A stretch of DNA of 33,289 nt from positions 1 through 33,289 of the forward strand of contig NZ_CAMTIA010000032.1 of NCBI RefSeq assembly GCF_947072475.1. Reading direction: 5' to 3'. The stretch comes from an uncultured Deefgea sp. Its GTDB lineage: Bacteria > Pseudomonadota > Gammaproteobacteria > Burkholderiales > Chitinibacteraceae. Positions 8,225-18,068 of this stretch are shown here, one piece after another. A program made the position numbers and the translations under genes. The stretch's first letter is position 1. Each line of letters starts with the position of its first letter. The notes under the pieces are model-generated. The model worked only from the letters and a program-made list of their open reading frames with translations. It did not search any database and was not told the origin of the DNA.

Positions 8225-8360
8225 TGAAATCTCCTATTTAAACCGCTAAATACGGCCTGTTTTGAGTATAACAAAGCAAATCTAACACTCAAGCCATTAT
8301 TTGCTTTATTTGTTAGTAAAAATAACCATTGTTATTTGTAATAAACAAGCGATTCATTGC

Positions 8361-8618
8361 TTATTGCTTCACCATAGAATGCGTCAGCAGTTTTTGATTA
8401 ACAAATTGCGCGGTGATTTGCACTTTGCCGTCTTGCCAGCTGGCCGTCTCACCTTGAATCCCTAAGAAACCACCCGATTCACTCTGCGTTGGCTCGCCTA
8501 AAATCGCCACCACTTCAGCCCGGCTCATTCCCGTGGTGACTTTGTTGTAATTCTCGGCAGTGATTTTGCTACACGCCATCAGCAGCACCAGCAAAGATAA
8601 AATGAAGTAACGTTTCAT
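8361..8618 (-). CDS. Small SmpA/DUF3862-like lipoprotein
   Basis: This 85-residue protein has a lipoprotein signal: a hydrophobic stretch, then lipobox LMAC with the lipidated cysteine at 16. The mature part begins ENYNKVTTGMSRAEVVAILG, the short helical motif of SmpA/BamE-like and DUF3862 folds. It ends with strand-like segments (ASWQDGKVQITAQF). It probably sits in the outer or inner membrane facing the periplasm; its role is unknown. The start at 8618 follows AAGGAC. The in-frame extension to 8639 adds nothing family-like. It lies downstream of purL, separated by a strong terminator, so it is probably transcribed on its own. Confidence 0.83.
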   Translation of the reverse strand: MKRYFILSLLVLLMACSKITAENYNKVTTGMSRAEVVAILGEPTQSESGGFLGIQGETASWQDGKVQITAQFVNQKLLTHSMVKQ

Positions 8619-8641
8619 ACTGTTTGTCCTTGATTCCAAAT

Positions 8642-8674
8642 AAAAAAAAACAAGCAGCCCGTAGGCTGCTTGTT
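8642..8674 (-). terminator. Rho-independent terminator of purL
   Basis: Read on the minus strand, AACAAGCAGCC and GGCTGCTTGTT form a perfect 11-bp stem with a 4-nt loop, followed by a run of T (complement of the A run at 8642-8650). It starts 23 nt after the purL stop. Confidence 0.92.
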
Positions 8675-8696
8675 ATCGTAGCAATGACCGAGCGGA

Positions 8697-11600
8697 TTAA
8701 CCGAGGAAAACGCGCGCATTGCGGAACATCCGCAACCATGCGCCATCTTCTGACCAATCTTCCGGATGCCATGAGTTTTGCACCGTACGGAATACGCGCT
8801 CTGGATGCGGCATCATAATGCTAAAACGACCATCTGGCGTGGTTACACCGGCAATCCCGTCGGGCGAGCCATTTGGATTCATCGGGTAAGTTTGCGTCGC
8901 CTTGCCGTGGCTATCGACGTAACGCATCGCCACCAATGCCTTGGCTTTATCGCCTTGCTGGCTAAAATTCGCAAACCCTTCGCCGTGGCTCACCACCACC
9001 GGCATTTGGCTGCCTTCCATACCGGCAAAGAACAACGACGGCGATTTCATGACTTCGGCCATCACCAAGCGCGCTTCAAATTGCTCACTTTGATTGCGGG
9101 TAAATTTCGGCCAGTGTTCAGCGCCAGGAATAATGCCTGACAAATTGGCCATCATTTGGCAACCATTACACACGCCCAAACCAAAGGTATCGGCACGGTT
9201 AAAGAACGCTTCAAATTGTTCACGCGCAGCGCCGTTAAACAAAATCGATTTCGCCCAACCTTCACCGGCTCCGAGTACGTCGCCGTATGAGAAACCACCG
9301 CATGCCGCCAAACCATTAAAGTCAGCCAGCTGCACACGGCCGGCAATCACGTCGCTCATATGCACATCAACTGCCGAGAAACCCGCACGGGTAAACGCCG
9401 CGCCCATTTCCACATGGCCATTCACGCCTTGCTCACGTAGTACTGCAACGCGGGGTTTAACGCCCTTGCTGATATACGGTGCCGCAACGTCGTCTGACGG
9501 ATTAAAGCTCAATTTGGCAAACAAGCCTTTGTCGGCTTTATCACCAATGCGCGCGTATTCAGCGTCGGCGCATTCTGGATTGTCGCGCAGACGTTGGATT
9601 TGCCAGCTGGTGTGGCTCCAAGCGCGTTGCAAATTGACGCGAGTTTCATCCAACAACAGGCGATTGCGTTTTTTGATTTTGAGCTTGTCGTCATGGTTGG
9701 TCGAACCAATCACGTGCAATTCACCCGCCAAACCGGCATTCATAAACGCCGCAATCACCGCAGCAGTATCAGAACGACGCACTTGCATTACTGCGCCGAG
9801 TTCTTCGTTAAACAACACGCCCATCACCCGGCCGTTTTCGGCGCGCTCGATGTCATCGGATGAAATTTCGTCCAATTGACGTTGACGCAAACGGCGCTCA
9901 ATACACAGCTCGTCGATTTCTAGCGTGACACCGCAGTGGCTAGCAAACATCATTTCTGACACGGCAGAGATCAAACCACCGTCAGAACGATCGTGATAAG
10001 CCAGCAACTTACCATCGGCATTCAATTGCTGAACCGTCGCAAAGAAAGACTTCAGATGATCCACACTCACCACATCAGGGGCAAAATTACCCACTTGGCT
10101 ATACACCTGCGCCAAGGCCGAGCCACCTAAACGGCACTTGCCAGTCCCCAAATCAATCAGCAATAAATCAGACTCAACGTCTTTGAGCACCGGCGTCAAC
10201 GTTTTGGTGACGTCAGTGACCGGCGCAAAACCCGAAATCACCAAAGACAGCGGCGCAGTAACGGCTTTCGCTTCACCATCATTCCATACTGTTTTCATCG
10301 ACAACGAGTCTTTACCGACTGGAATCGACACGCCCAATTGACGGCACAATTCCAAACCAACGGCAGCGACGGTATCGTATAAATTGGCGTCTTCACCCGG
10401 ATGCCCAGCAGGGGCCATCCAGTTGGCTGACAATTTAACGTCGGACAATTTAGCGATTGGCGCTGCGGCAATATTGGTTAACGCTTCACCGACCGCCATG
10501 CGACCAGATGCTGGGCCAGAAATCAAAGCAAGAGGGGTACGTTCACCCATCGCCATGGCTTCGCCGCGTAGCGTGTTATACCCCATCGTAGTGACAGCAA
10601 CGTCCGCCACCGGTACTTGCCACGGGCCGACCATTTGATCGCGCGCGGTGTAACCACCGACGGTACGGTCACCGATATTAATCAAGAACGATTTGTCGGC
10701 TACGGATGGCAAAGCTAAAACGCGGTAGAGCGATTCTTTTAAATCCAGCGCCGCTGAATCAAAAGTTTGCAATTCTGGCGCAACCCGCGTGACATCCCGC
10801 GTCATTTTGGGTGGTTTGCCGAGCAACACATCCATCGGCATATCGACGGGTTTATTGTCAAAGTACGGATCTTCTACTGTCAGCTGACGCTCGTCAGTCG
10901 TGCGACCAATCACCGCAAACGGGCAACGCTCGCGCTCGCAAATCGCTTCAAAGGTGAGCAAGTCGTTCGGATGAATGCCGAGCACATAGCGCTCTTGTGA
11001 TTCGTTGCTCCAAATTTCTTTCGGTGCCATGCCCTTTTCTTCGATATTCACTTTACGTAAATTGAAGACCGCGCCCATGCCCGCGTCGTTCACTAGCTCT
11101 GGGAAGGCATTTGAAATCCCACCGGCACCCACGTCATGAATCGACTGGATTGGATTGTTACTGCCCATTTGCCAGCAGCGATCAATCACTTCTTGGCAAC
11201 GACGTTCCATTTCTGGATTACCGCGCTGCACCGAATCAAAGTCCAAATCAGCCGCGTTTGAGCCGGTTTCCATCGACGAAGCCGCGCTGCCGCCCATACC
11301 GATTAACATGCCCGGGCCGCCGAGTTGAATCAGCAATGAGCCATCAGGCAAATCATTTTTCTTCACGTGCAAGGCGCTGATATTGCCCAAACCACCGGCA
11401 ATCATGATCGGCTTGTGATAACCACGGCGCTCGCCGTTGAAATCAAGTTCAAAGGTACGGAAATAACCCGTTAGATTGGGGCGACCAAATTCATTATTAA
11501 ATGCTGCCGCACCAATTGGGCCTTCGATCATAATATCGAGCGCGCTGGCGATACGATCAGGTTTGCCGTATGGCGTTTCCCACGGCTGAACATGGCCAGG

Positions 11601-12653
11601 TAACAACAAATTTGACACGGTAAAGCCACACAAGCCGGCTTTAGGTTTCGAGCCACGACCAGTTGCGCCCTCATCTCGAATCTCACCGCCCGAACCAGTG
11701 GCTGCGCCCGGGAATGGCGAGATCGCGGTTGGATGATTGTGGGTTTCCACTTTCATCAAAATATGCGTTTCTTCCTGCGTGAACGCATATTCAGCGCTGC
11801 CATTTTCTGAGATGGGCGCTGGGAAGAAGCGTTCAGTTAACGCGCCTTCAATCACCGATGAATTATCCGAATACGCCACCACCGTGCCTTCCGGCGCGGC
11901 TTTATGCGTTTCGCGAATCATGCCAAACAAGCTGTAGTCTTGCGCTTGGCCATCGATAATGAAATTGGCGTTAAAGATTTTATGGCGGCAATGCTCTGAG
12001 TTCGCTTGCGCAAACATCGTTAATTCCACATCGCTTGGGTTACGACCCAGCTTGGTGAAGTTCTCTACCAAGTAATCGATTTCGTCATCCGACAAAGCCA
12101 AACCATACTCGCCATTGGCTTTTTCGAGTGCCGCTTTACCACCGTTTAATACATCGACGGTTTCAAGTGGTTTTGGCTCAAAGTGACGGAATAATTCATT
12201 GCCCGCCGCCAAGCCATCAAACACTTGCTCAGTCATTCGGTCGTGAATCAGCGGTAGCAGAATGTTTTTTTCTGCGCTCGACAAAGCAGAACCATCGGCT
12301 TTGCTGGCATAAACGGCGATACCCCGTTCAATCCTTGCCACCTTGCCCGCTAAAGCGCAATGCAAGGCAATATCCGTCGCTTTAGAAGACCATGGTGAAA
12401 TCGTGCCCAAACGTGGCAAGACCAAAATCGGCGTACCTTGCGCCAAATCGACTTGAGCTGGTTCTCCATAGCTCAAAATTTGCGCCAAGATTGCGGTATC
12501 GGCCTCACTCAAATCCTGAGTTTGCTCAATGAAGTGCCAGAATTCGGCGTACAAATTAACCGCAAGGCCTTGCGCAGCAAGTGCCGATGATAATTTTTCA
12601 ATCCGAAATGGAGAAAGCGCGGTACCGCCGCGAAGTTGGAGCACATTGGCCAT
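8697..12653 (-). CDS. purL: Phosphoribosylformylglycinamidine synthase, single-chain PurL
   Basis: This 1318-residue enzyme converts FGAR, glutamine and ATP to FGAM in purine synthesis. It is the long gamma-proteobacterial-type single chain (E. coli PurL is about 1295). In order: N-terminal PurS-like domain (about 1-160; [13 protein letters not shown]), a linker with [12 protein letters not shown], two AIRS-type ATP-binding halves ([44 protein letters not shown]), and a C-terminal class I glutamine amidotransferase (about 1060-1318) with nucleophile Cys near 1162 in GVCNGCQ and [10 protein letters not shown] for the catalytic His-Glu. The [10 protein letters not shown] start matches the family; the upstream in-frame extension does not. 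The SD is weak. Confidence 0.98.
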   Translation of the reverse strand: MANVLQLRGGTALSPFRIEKLSSALAAQGLAVNLYAEFWHFIEQTQDLSEADTAILAQILSYGEPAQVDLAQGTPILVLPRLGTISPWSSKATDIALHCALAGKVARIERGIAVYASKADGSALSSAEKNILLPLIHDRMTEQVFDGLAAGNELFRHFEPKPLETVDVLNGGKAALEKANGEYGLALSDDEIDYLVENFTKLGRNPSDVELTMFAQANSEHCRHKIFNANFIIDGQAQDYSLFGMIRETHKAAPEGTVVAYSDNSSVIEGALTERFFPAPISENGSAEYAFTQEETHILMKVETHNHPTAISPFPGAATGSGGEIRDEGATGRGSKPKAGLCGFTVSNLLLPGHVQPWETPYGKPDRIASALDIMIEGPIGAAAFNNEFGRPNLTGYFRTFELDFNGERRGYHKPIMIAGGLGNISALHVKKNDLPDGSLLIQLGGPGMLIGMGGSAASSMETGSNAADLDFDSVQRGNPEMERRCQEVIDRCWQMGSNNPIQSIHDVGAGGISNAFPELVNDAGMGAVFNLRKVNIEEKGMAPKEIWSNESQERYVLGIHPNDLLTFEAICERERCPFAVIGRTTDERQLTVEDPYFDNKPVDMPMDVLLGKPPKMTRDVTRVAPELQTFDSAALDLKESLYRVLALPSVADKSFLINIGDRTVGGYTARDQMVGPWQVPVADVAVTTMGYNTLRGEAMAMGERTPLALISGPASGRMAVGEALTNIAAAPIAKLSDVKLSANWMAPAGHPGEDANLYDTVAAVGLELCRQLGVSIPVGKDSLSMKTVWNDGEAKAVTAPLSLVISGFAPVTDVTKTLTPVLKDVESDLLLIDLGTGKCRLGGSALAQVYSQVGNFAPDVVSVDHLKSFFATVQQLNADGKLLAYHDRSDGGLISAVSEMMFASHCGVTLEIDELCIERRLRQRQLDEISSDDIERAENGRVMGVLFNEELGAVMQVRRSDTAAVIAAFMNAGLAGELHVIGSTNHDDKLKIKKRNRLLLDETRVNLQRAWSHTSWQIQRLRDNPECADAEYARIGDKADKGLFAKLSFNPSDDVAAPYISKGVKPRVAVLREQGVNGHVEMGAAFTRAGFSAVDVHMSDVIAGRVQLADFNGLAACGGFSYGDVLGAGEGWAKSILFNGAAREQFEAFFNRADTFGLGVCNGCQMMANLSGIIPGAEHWPKFTRNQSEQFEARLVMAEVMKSPSLFFAGMEGSQMPVVVSHGEGFANFSQQGDKAKALVAMRYVDSHGKATQTYPMNPNGSPDGIAGVTTPDGRFSIMMPHPERVFRTVQNSWHPEDWSEDGAWLRMFRNARVFLG

Positions 12654-12882
12654 GTTTGAAATTAACCCAGAAATGTGGCAAAAAGTACGTAATGATACCG
12701 AAAAACCACCCACTTTAGGAGAAAGAAAGCGAGGAATTCCCTGCCAATATGCCCAGATTGCCGTAACCATTGCGCAATCGAGCTGACCACACCCATGCAC
12801 GATTAATCAGGCCACACTGTTTTTTTAGGATTTTGCCAAGGCGAAAACCAGCGATCAGCGGCAGCTAATTGCAGCGCACTAT

Positions 12883-12940
12883 CTAGGGTCTGTTGACGTT
12901 TGGTTTGCCAGCCGCGTTTGCGCGGATTTTGGCCTGACGC
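12883..12940 (+). repeat. Dispersed repeat family A, right-end copy
   Basis: CTAGGGTCTGTTGACGTT begins at 12883. About 58 bp match the reverse complement of the right end of the 22377-22687 element with roughly six mismatches, including the shared GCCAGCCGCGTT and GCGGATTT segments. The match fades near 12940. The copy lies inside the 3' end of the araC gene and supplies its stop codon. Confidence 0.8.
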
Positions 12941-13764
12941 CGAAATGCACGCGGGCTCAGTCCAAGTCGGACACTAAACTGCTGATAAAAATGACTCAAA
13001 CACGGATAACCGCTTTGATTGGCCACCCAATCAATACCTCGATCAGTGGTAAGCAATAAATGGCTGGCATGGGCGATGCGTAAACGCATGAGCTCTTGGC
13101 TAAAACTCGATTTCATTTGCTGCAAAAATAAGCGCTTGAGCGTCGTCACACTGCATGCGGCGACTTCGGCCAATTCGCCCAAAGTCACCGATTGTAGATA
13201 ATGGCTTTGTAAATGCGTCATGGCTTTAATTAAACGGCGATCGGGCTCTAATTGCGCGACTTCGCAATCAATAAAGCGCGCGGCGGTGTCTTTTTCTAAT
13301 TCAGACAAAATATCCAGCACTGCAATCAAGCGCTTTACGCCTGTGAGTTCATGTAAACGCGCTAATCGCGGTGCCAGCAATTGGCTAAATGCCGGGCTAA
13401 ACACCACCCCTTGCCGAATTTGCGCCAGCCATTGGCACAAATGGCGTAATTCTGGCATGCCGTGCTCGGTCAATGCCACCAGCCAATCCAGTCGAAACAA
13501 CACCACTTGTAATTCCAGCGCCGCGCCATCGCTGCGTACCGGAGCTTGCCAGCTATGCGGTTGATTGGGGGCCACCAAAGCTAAATCACATTCAGTGATG
13601 CTTTCTATATCATGCCCAATATGGCGTTGCCCGCCCGCACCCAGCGTTAAAGTCAGCTCATATTCGGGATGAAAGTGATAATTAAACGCAATATGCTCCG
13701 CCACATGATGATTTAAACGCCATGCATGGCCTTGCGAATTACCAATCCATTCTCTAATGAGCAT
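12883..13764 (-). CDS. AraC family regulator, probable chitobiase regulator
   Basis: This 293-residue regulator has an N-terminal cupin-like sensing domain (about 15-110; HFHPEYELTLTLG, APNQPHSW) and a C-terminal double HTH (about 185-280; TLGELAEVAACSVTTLKRLF, then WVANQSGYPCLSHFYQQF and LGLSPRAFRR). Such proteins bind sugars or small ligands and activate neighbouring genes. It is divergent from the chitobiase gene, so control by chitin-derived sugars is likely, as for ChbR; this is inference. The SD AAGGTGA precedes the ATG. The last ~17 residues after RAFRR (ending NVNRP) and the stop codon are encoded by a family A repeat. Confidence 0.9.
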   Translation of the reverse strand: MLIREWIGNSQGHAWRLNHHVAEHIAFNYHFHPEYELTLTLGAGGQRHIGHDIESITECDLALVAPNQPHSWQAPVRSDGAALELQVVLFRLDWLVALTEHGMPELRHLCQWLAQIRQGVVFSPAFSQLLAPRLARLHELTGVKRLIAVLDILSELEKDTAARFIDCEVAQLEPDRRLIKAMTHLQSHYLQSVTLGELAEVAACSVTTLKRLFLQQMKSSFSQELMRLRIAHASHLLLTTDRGIDWVANQSGYPCLSHFYQQFSVRLGLSPRAFRRQAKIRANAAGKPNVNRP

Positions 13765-13779
13765 CTGTCACCTTTCGTT

Positions 13780-13809
13780 TGAGCCAATCATATACTTTAT
13801 TGAGCCAAT
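13780..13809. promoter_or_regulatory. Candidate AraC operator: 9-bp direct repeat
   Basis: TGAGCCAAT occurs at 13780-13788 and again at 13801-13809. The centre-to-centre spacing is 21 bp, two helical turns. AraC-family proteins bind such direct repeats on one DNA face. The site lies 16 nt upstream of the araC start and ends just before the predicted -35 position of the chitobiase promoter. This fits activation of the chitobiase gene and autoregulation. Confidence 0.6.
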
Positions 13810-13813
13810 AGCA

Positions 13814-13842
13814 GATAAAATCAGCGGAACTCGCGGTATAAC
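13814..13842 (+). promoter_or_regulatory. Candidate activator-dependent chitobiase promoter
   Basis: TATAAC at 13837-13842 is a fair -10 box. At the matching -35 position (13814-13819) only GATAAA is present, a poor match. A weak -35 abutting the direct repeat is what an AraC-type activated promoter would show. The leader to the ATG would be about 125 nt. Confidence 0.4.
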
Positions 13843-13974
13843 TGCACTATCGGTGCGTTGTCGCAGCATCCGAACGACAGCCCACCGGCAATGCTCGCAT
13901 TGTACGGGTGGCGCTTTTACACTGTCGCATGGGCAAAAGACCCACTTCAACCAAGCAAAGGGAGAGTTAAAACA

Positions 13975-16521
13975 ATGAGCAATCCAGCTGGCGCACACCT
14001 CAAACTATCATGGGCCAATAAAACCAACGCCCATAACGGCGATAATTTTCTTGCCGAGCTTCGCCTCGTCAATCTCTCTGATCAAATCTTGCCGGCATCG
14101 GGCTGGGCTTTGTATTTTAATACTTGCCGCAAAATCAAACCCGAAACCGTCGGCGGTGATGTTGAAGTCACGCATGTGAACGGCGACTTTTGGCGCTTGG
14201 CCCCTAAAGCCGGTTTTGCTGCGGTAGCCCCGGGCGAGACGCGCACCTTTACCTATGAAGGCCTGTATTGGGTGATTGCCGAAACCGATGCGCCACTGGG
14301 TTTTTACATTGTGTATAACGACGGCCAAGAGAACGCCTACCACGAAACGATGGGTGATCCTGAAATCGCACCGTTTATTACCGAGCAGCAACGCCATCGT
14401 AAAGCCGATGATTTAGTGCCGCTGAGCACCCCAGCACTGACGTTTGAACACAACCAAGATTTGCAGCAACTGCCGATCGAGCAAGTTGGCAAAATCACCC
14501 CAAGCCCATTGTCGAGCGAATGGCTCAGCGGTGCGTTTTGCATCAACAAAGACACCTTAATTGTTCACAGCAGCCAATTGGCCACCGAAGCGCGCTTTTT
14601 GCGCACTGCGATTCATGATGTGAGCCGCGTTTATTTACAGCAAGCCGCCATTCGCCCAACAGGCAGCCAAGCGATTGTGTTGCAAATCGGCGCCGTCACG
14701 GTCAATGACACCTTAGCGCCCAACGAAGCGTATTCATTGCAGATTAATGCCAATGAAATCATCATTACCGGCGCGAGCGCGCACGGCGTGTTTAATGCTT
14801 TACAAAGTCTGCGTCAGCTCCTGCCGGTCGCTGCCTTTCTCAATCCACAAGCGGAACTAAGCGTCCCTTGCTGCCGAATTATTGACGCGCCGCGCTTTGC
14901 GTATCGCGGCATGCATTTAGACGTTGGCCGTAATTTCAGCAGCAAAGACAGTGTCTTGCGCCTACTGGACTGCATGGCGCTATATAAACTCAATCAATTT
15001 CATTTTCACATCACCGACGATGAAGGCTGGCGCCTAGAAATCCCTAGCCTGCCAGAACTCACCGAAATCGGCAGCCAACGCGGCTTTACTCAAACTGAAA
15101 CCGACCATTTAGTGCCGTGCTTTGGCTCTGGTGGTGATGTGAGCAACCCTGCTGGCAGTGGTTTTTACAGCCGTGCTGACTTTATCGAAATTTTGCAATT
15201 TGCCACCGCGCGCCACATCGAAGTCGTGCCAGAAATCGACGTTCCTGGTCATGCCCGTGCGGCAATTAAGGCGATGAACCTGCGCTACCACCGCTTGATG
15301 GCGCAAGGACAAACCGAAGCCGCCAAACACTATTTGCTGTGCGACTTTGACGATGCATCCGACTATGAATCAGTGCAATTGTGGCACGACAATGTGATCT
15401 GCATCGCCCAAGAGTCTTGCTACAATTTTATCGAAACAGTACTGCACGATTTACAAGCGATGTACCTTGAAGCAGGTGCGCCGCTAACCACGATGCACAC
15501 CGGTGGCGACGAAGTACCGCACGGCGCATGGGAAAAATCCCCGGTTTGCCAAGCCTTTATGCAAGCACAAGGCATGACGCAAATCGTTCAATTACAAAAT
15601 TACTTCCTCGCCCGTTACCGTGATTTATTGAAAAAGTACGGCTTGGTATTTGGTGGCTGGGAAGAAATCGCCTTAGTCAAAACCGAAGTCAATGGCGAGC
15701 ACACCCATGGGCCAAATCCAGAGTTTGTAAACGCCAACTTCCGCCCTTACGTATGGAACAATGTTTGGGGCTGGGGGCAAGAAGACTTTGCTTATCAATT
15801 GGCCAATGCCGGTTATAAAACCGTGTTATCCAATGTGACCAATTTGTACTTTGACTTGGCCTATAGCAAAGACCCTGCCGAGCCCGGTTACTACTGGGGT
15901 GGCTTTATCGAAACCCGTGGCGCATTTGAATTTTGCCCCTTGGATATTTTCACCACCGCCACCGTCGATTTAATGGGCCACCCGCTCGATAAAGAAAAAA
16001 TAGCCAGTAAAGTGCGCTTAACGCCAGCCGGGGTGAACAATATCATCGGGATTCAAGGCCAGCTGTGGGCCGAAAACATCCGTGATGCGGCCCGTTTGGA
16101 ATACCTAGCCATGCCACGCATGATCGCCTTGGCCGAGCGCGCTTGGGCGCGAGATCCAAAATGGACTTTGATCGCCGATGCAGAAACGCGCCAAGTCCAA
16201 ATGGATGCCGATTGGAATGAGTTTGCCAATCGTCTTGGCCAACGTGAACTAGCGCGTTTGGATGGATTTTTAGGTGGCTATGGCTACCGCATCCCATTGC
16301 CGGGTGCCAAAGTTGTAAATGGTCAATTGCTCGCCAATGTCTCAGCACCGGGTTTAACCATTCGCTACACCGTTGATGGCAGCGAGCCCACCGCCCAATC
16401 GGCGCAATACACCAGCGCGCTCGATTACGCGGCGCTCAGCCAAGCCGCTGGATTTACTGGCGTGAAGCTGGCCACCTTTAGCAGCAGCAATCGCAAGAGC
16501 GCTACGGTTGTAGTCAACTAA
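13975..16521 (+). CDS. GH20 beta-N-acetylhexosaminidase (chitobiase)
   Basis: This 848-residue enzyme releases GlcNAc from the non-reducing end of chitobiose and chitooligosaccharides. Domains in order: CHB_HEX N-terminal carbohydrate-binding domain (about 5-165), GH20b domain (about 195-310), GH20 TIM barrel (about 320-770) and CHB_HEX_C Ig-like domain (about 780-848; TIRYTVDGSEPT). The catalytic Asp-Glu pair lies near 512-513 in HTGGDEVPHGAW; YRGMHLDVGRNF and HFHITDDEGWR are also typical. ATG 13975 has AGGGAG upstream. Unlike Serratia chitobiase there is no signal peptide, even if the reading frame is extended to 13858, so it is probably cytoplasmic and acts on imported sugars. Confidence 0.95.
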   Translation: MSNPAGAHLKLSWANKTNAHNGDNFLAELRLVNLSDQILPASGWALYFNTCRKIKPETVGGDVEVTHVNGDFWRLAPKAGFAAVAPGETRTFTYEGLYWVIAETDAPLGFYIVYNDGQENAYHETMGDPEIAPFITEQQRHRKADDLVPLSTPALTFEHNQDLQQLPIEQVGKITPSPLSSEWLSGAFCINKDTLIVHSSQLATEARFLRTAIHDVSRVYLQQAAIRPTGSQAIVLQIGAVTVNDTLAPNEAYSLQINANEIIITGASAHGVFNALQSLRQLLPVAAFLNPQAELSVPCCRIIDAPRFAYRGMHLDVGRNFSSKDSVLRLLDCMALYKLNQFHFHITDDEGWRLEIPSLPELTEIGSQRGFTQTETDHLVPCFGSGGDVSNPAGSGFYSRADFIEILQFATARHIEVVPEIDVPGHARAAIKAMNLRYHRLMAQGQTEAAKHYLLCDFDDASDYESVQLWHDNVICIAQESCYNFIETVLHDLQAMYLEAGAPLTTMHTGGDEVPHGAWEKSPVCQAFMQAQGMTQIVQLQNYFLARYRDLLKKYGLVFGGWEEIALVKTEVNGEHTHGPNPEFVNANFRPYVWNNVWGWGQEDFAYQLANAGYKTVLSNVTNLYFDLAYSKDPAEPGYYWGGFIETRGAFEFCPLDIFTTATVDLMGHPLDKEKIASKVRLTPAGVNNIIGIQGQLWAENIRDAARLEYLAMPRMIALAERAWARDPKWTLIADAETRQVQMDADWNEFANRLGQRELARLDGFLGGYGYRIPLPGAKVVNGQLLANVSAPGLTIRYTVDGSEPTAQSAQYTSALDYAALSQAAGFTGVKLATFSSSNRKSATVVVN

Positions 16522-16542
16522 AGCAGCAGTATTTCTGATTAG

Positions 16543-16567
16543 GCCCCGCATGACGCGGGGCTTTTTT
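16543..16567 (+). terminator. Rho-independent terminator of the chitobiase gene
   Basis: GCCCCGC and GCGGGGC form a perfect 7-bp GC stem with a 5-nt loop, followed by six T. It starts 22 nt after the chitobiase stop. Confidence 0.93.
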
Positions 16568-16932
16568 GCGTCGAAATTCAATCAAGCGGCAGGCGTTTTC
16601 TTGCTGTGGCCTTGACGGCTGGCCATCAAACGCTTGCGCTAAGGCGACGAATAGCTCGCAGATATAAGTATAAAAAACAGATGTATATTAATGCAGCCCT
16701 TTGTATACATCACTCAAATCAATATACCCATGCATTTAGTTGAGTTAAGTGTTCTTAATAACGCCCCCCTTGCCGCCTTATTAACCGCTACCGCCCTATT
16801 GCACGCTTTGCTTCACGCATTCAGGCTGATGGCACAGCGCGTCTTGTTAGCCTCAAGGTCAAGCAACCATCTGCCAAAAACAATCCAATGCATCTATTAC
16901 AAAACGATGCAGCCGTAGCATCGCGCATAAAA
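16568..16932. other. Intergenic region without a recognised gene
   Basis: This stretch lies between the chitobiase terminator and the terminator of the minus-strand gene at 16981. It holds an AT-rich patch around 16660-16730, but I see no convincing coding frame, RNA gene or repeat. Confidence 0.5.
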
Positions 16933-16956
16933 AAGCCCCATCAATCGATGGGGCTT
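16933..16956 (-). terminator. Terminator of the 165-residue hypothetical gene
   Basis: AAGCCCCATC and GATGGGGCTT form a perfect 10-bp stem with a 4-nt loop. On the minus strand it is followed by T residues (complement of the A run at 16929-16934). It lies 24 nt beyond the stop codon of the gene at 16981-17478. Confidence 0.88.
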
Positions 16957-16980
16957 AGGCATTCAAACCGCCAATTTAAT

Positions 16981-17478
16981 TTATTCAGAAATGAACAATT
17001 CAATTTCAACGTTTTCTGCCGAATATTGAATCTGCGCCAACAAGACCGCATCAACAAAATTAGCAAACCGGCGCAATACAATCGAATTGGCTAACGCTGG
17101 GCCCATTTCAGAGCGGAACTCGCCCACATACTGCAAAGCGCCAACGTGATTGGTTTCTAGCTCATCTTCATTATCACTAATAATGCTCTTAATTTTTTTG
17201 CGAATTTCTTTTACTTCTTTAAATAAATCACTTGAAATTTCGCACAATTGAGCAAATTGAATCGCAATATCAATCTTGCTGCCTGGCACTAAAAAGCGAC
17301 TTAAAGTACGCGATGCATTCTGCAATAATTCTAATTCCAAATCATCCACATACAAATCCATCGGGAAATGACCATCAACCGCCTTAAGCGCCTGACGAAT
17401 TCCTTCATTCGACTTTAATGCTTCAGGTAAACGATTGCTCGCCCGGGCGCCGACTTTATAACGACCTTTATTGCTCAT
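16981..17478 (-). CDS. Hypothetical cytoplasmic protein, 165 aa
   Basis: I do not recognise this protein. It is predicted cytoplasmic, with no signal peptide or membrane segment. A basic N-terminus (about 1-30) precedes a mainly helical body with a charged, coiled-coil-like stretch around 85-105 (LFKEVKEIRKKIKSIISD). The C-terminus is acidic. That it is a real gene is supported by TAGGAG placed 5-6 nt before the ATG, a clean downstream terminator and lack of a competing frame. It seems more AT-rich than purL or the chitobiase gene. It stands alone, and no neighbour suggests a function. Confidence 0.7.
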   Translation of the reverse strand: MSNKGRYKVGARASNRLPEALKSNEGIRQALKAVDGHFPMDLYVDDLELELLQNASRTLSRFLVPGSKIDIAIQFAQLCEISSDLFKEVKEIRKKIKSIISDNEDELETNHVGALQYVGEFRSEMGPALANSIVLRRFANFVDAVLLAQIQYSAENVEIELFISE

Positions 17479-17718
17479 TTAATGCTCCTAGCTTTCGATT
17501 TACAAAAGAGTGTATCTCAGCAGTGTGACGCCCCTTTTAATTAGCATCAAGTATGAAGTACATCCCACGACAAAAAGCCATCAAGTCCCATCAAGCCAAC
17601 ACCAACACCACGCGCCCTAAGCTCATCCTCCACGCCAAGCACCGCCAAACCAGCGATTAAATTTTGACGTCAATTCAATCATTTATCCGAAATACCAGCA
17701 AAAAACAGCACGCAGGGG

Positions 17719-17747
17719 TTTACAAAACCGCCTAGCCTAGCTAGAAT
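17719..17747 (+). promoter_or_regulatory. Sigma-70 promoter of tRNA-Leu(GAG)
   Basis: TTTACA (17719-17724) and TAGAAT (17742-17747) are separated by exactly 17 nt and lie 42 nt upstream of the mature tRNA. Apart from this, 17479-17788 shows no gene. Confidence 0.7.
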
Positions 17748-17788
17748 TCGCCACCTCACTGAATTGAGCAATCTATTCAGTATGTAGT

Positions 17789-17875
17789 GCGCGATTGGTG
17801 GAATTGGTAGACACGCAGCGTTGAGGTCGCTGTGCCCTTACAGGCGTGCGAGTTCGAGTCTCGTGTTGCGCACCA
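17789..17875 (+). tRNA. tRNA-Leu (anticodon GAG)
   Basis: This is an 87-nt class II tRNA with a long variable arm. The acceptor GCGCGAT pairs with GTTGCGC (with wobbles), the discriminator is A and the CCA is encoded. The anticodon loop TTGAGGT gives anticodon GAG. It is a single-gene unit with its own promoter and terminator. Confidence 0.97.
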
Positions 17876-17886
17876 CAAAAAACATT

Positions 17887-17919
17887 AACCCCGACCAGCT
17901 TTGCTTTGCGGGGTTTTTT
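17887..17919 (+). terminator. Rho-independent terminator of tRNA-Leu(GAG)
   Basis: AACCCCG (17887-17893) and CGGGGTT (17909-17915) form a stem followed by a T run. It starts 12 nt after the tRNA. Confidence 0.9.
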
Positions 17920-18068
17920 GTTGTCTGCAGCACCGCAGGTGAGTCAAATTTCAATCGGTGAAAACAAGCTAGATAAGCTTGTGGATGTGACTCACAATCA
18001 CAGCGTTTATTACAGATTGAGTCATTTTGATAAACCCACTATGCCTCTTTATTCCGATTTAAGATTTG

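Noticed and set aside
13858-13974. Upstream in-frame extension of the chitobiase
   Set aside because: The added 39 residues are neither a signal peptide nor part of CHB_HEX, and the SD supports ATG 13975.
17789-17875. tRNA-Leu(GAG) as an integration site for a mobile island
   Set aside because: No integrase gene and no direct repeat of the tRNA 3' end is visible nearby.
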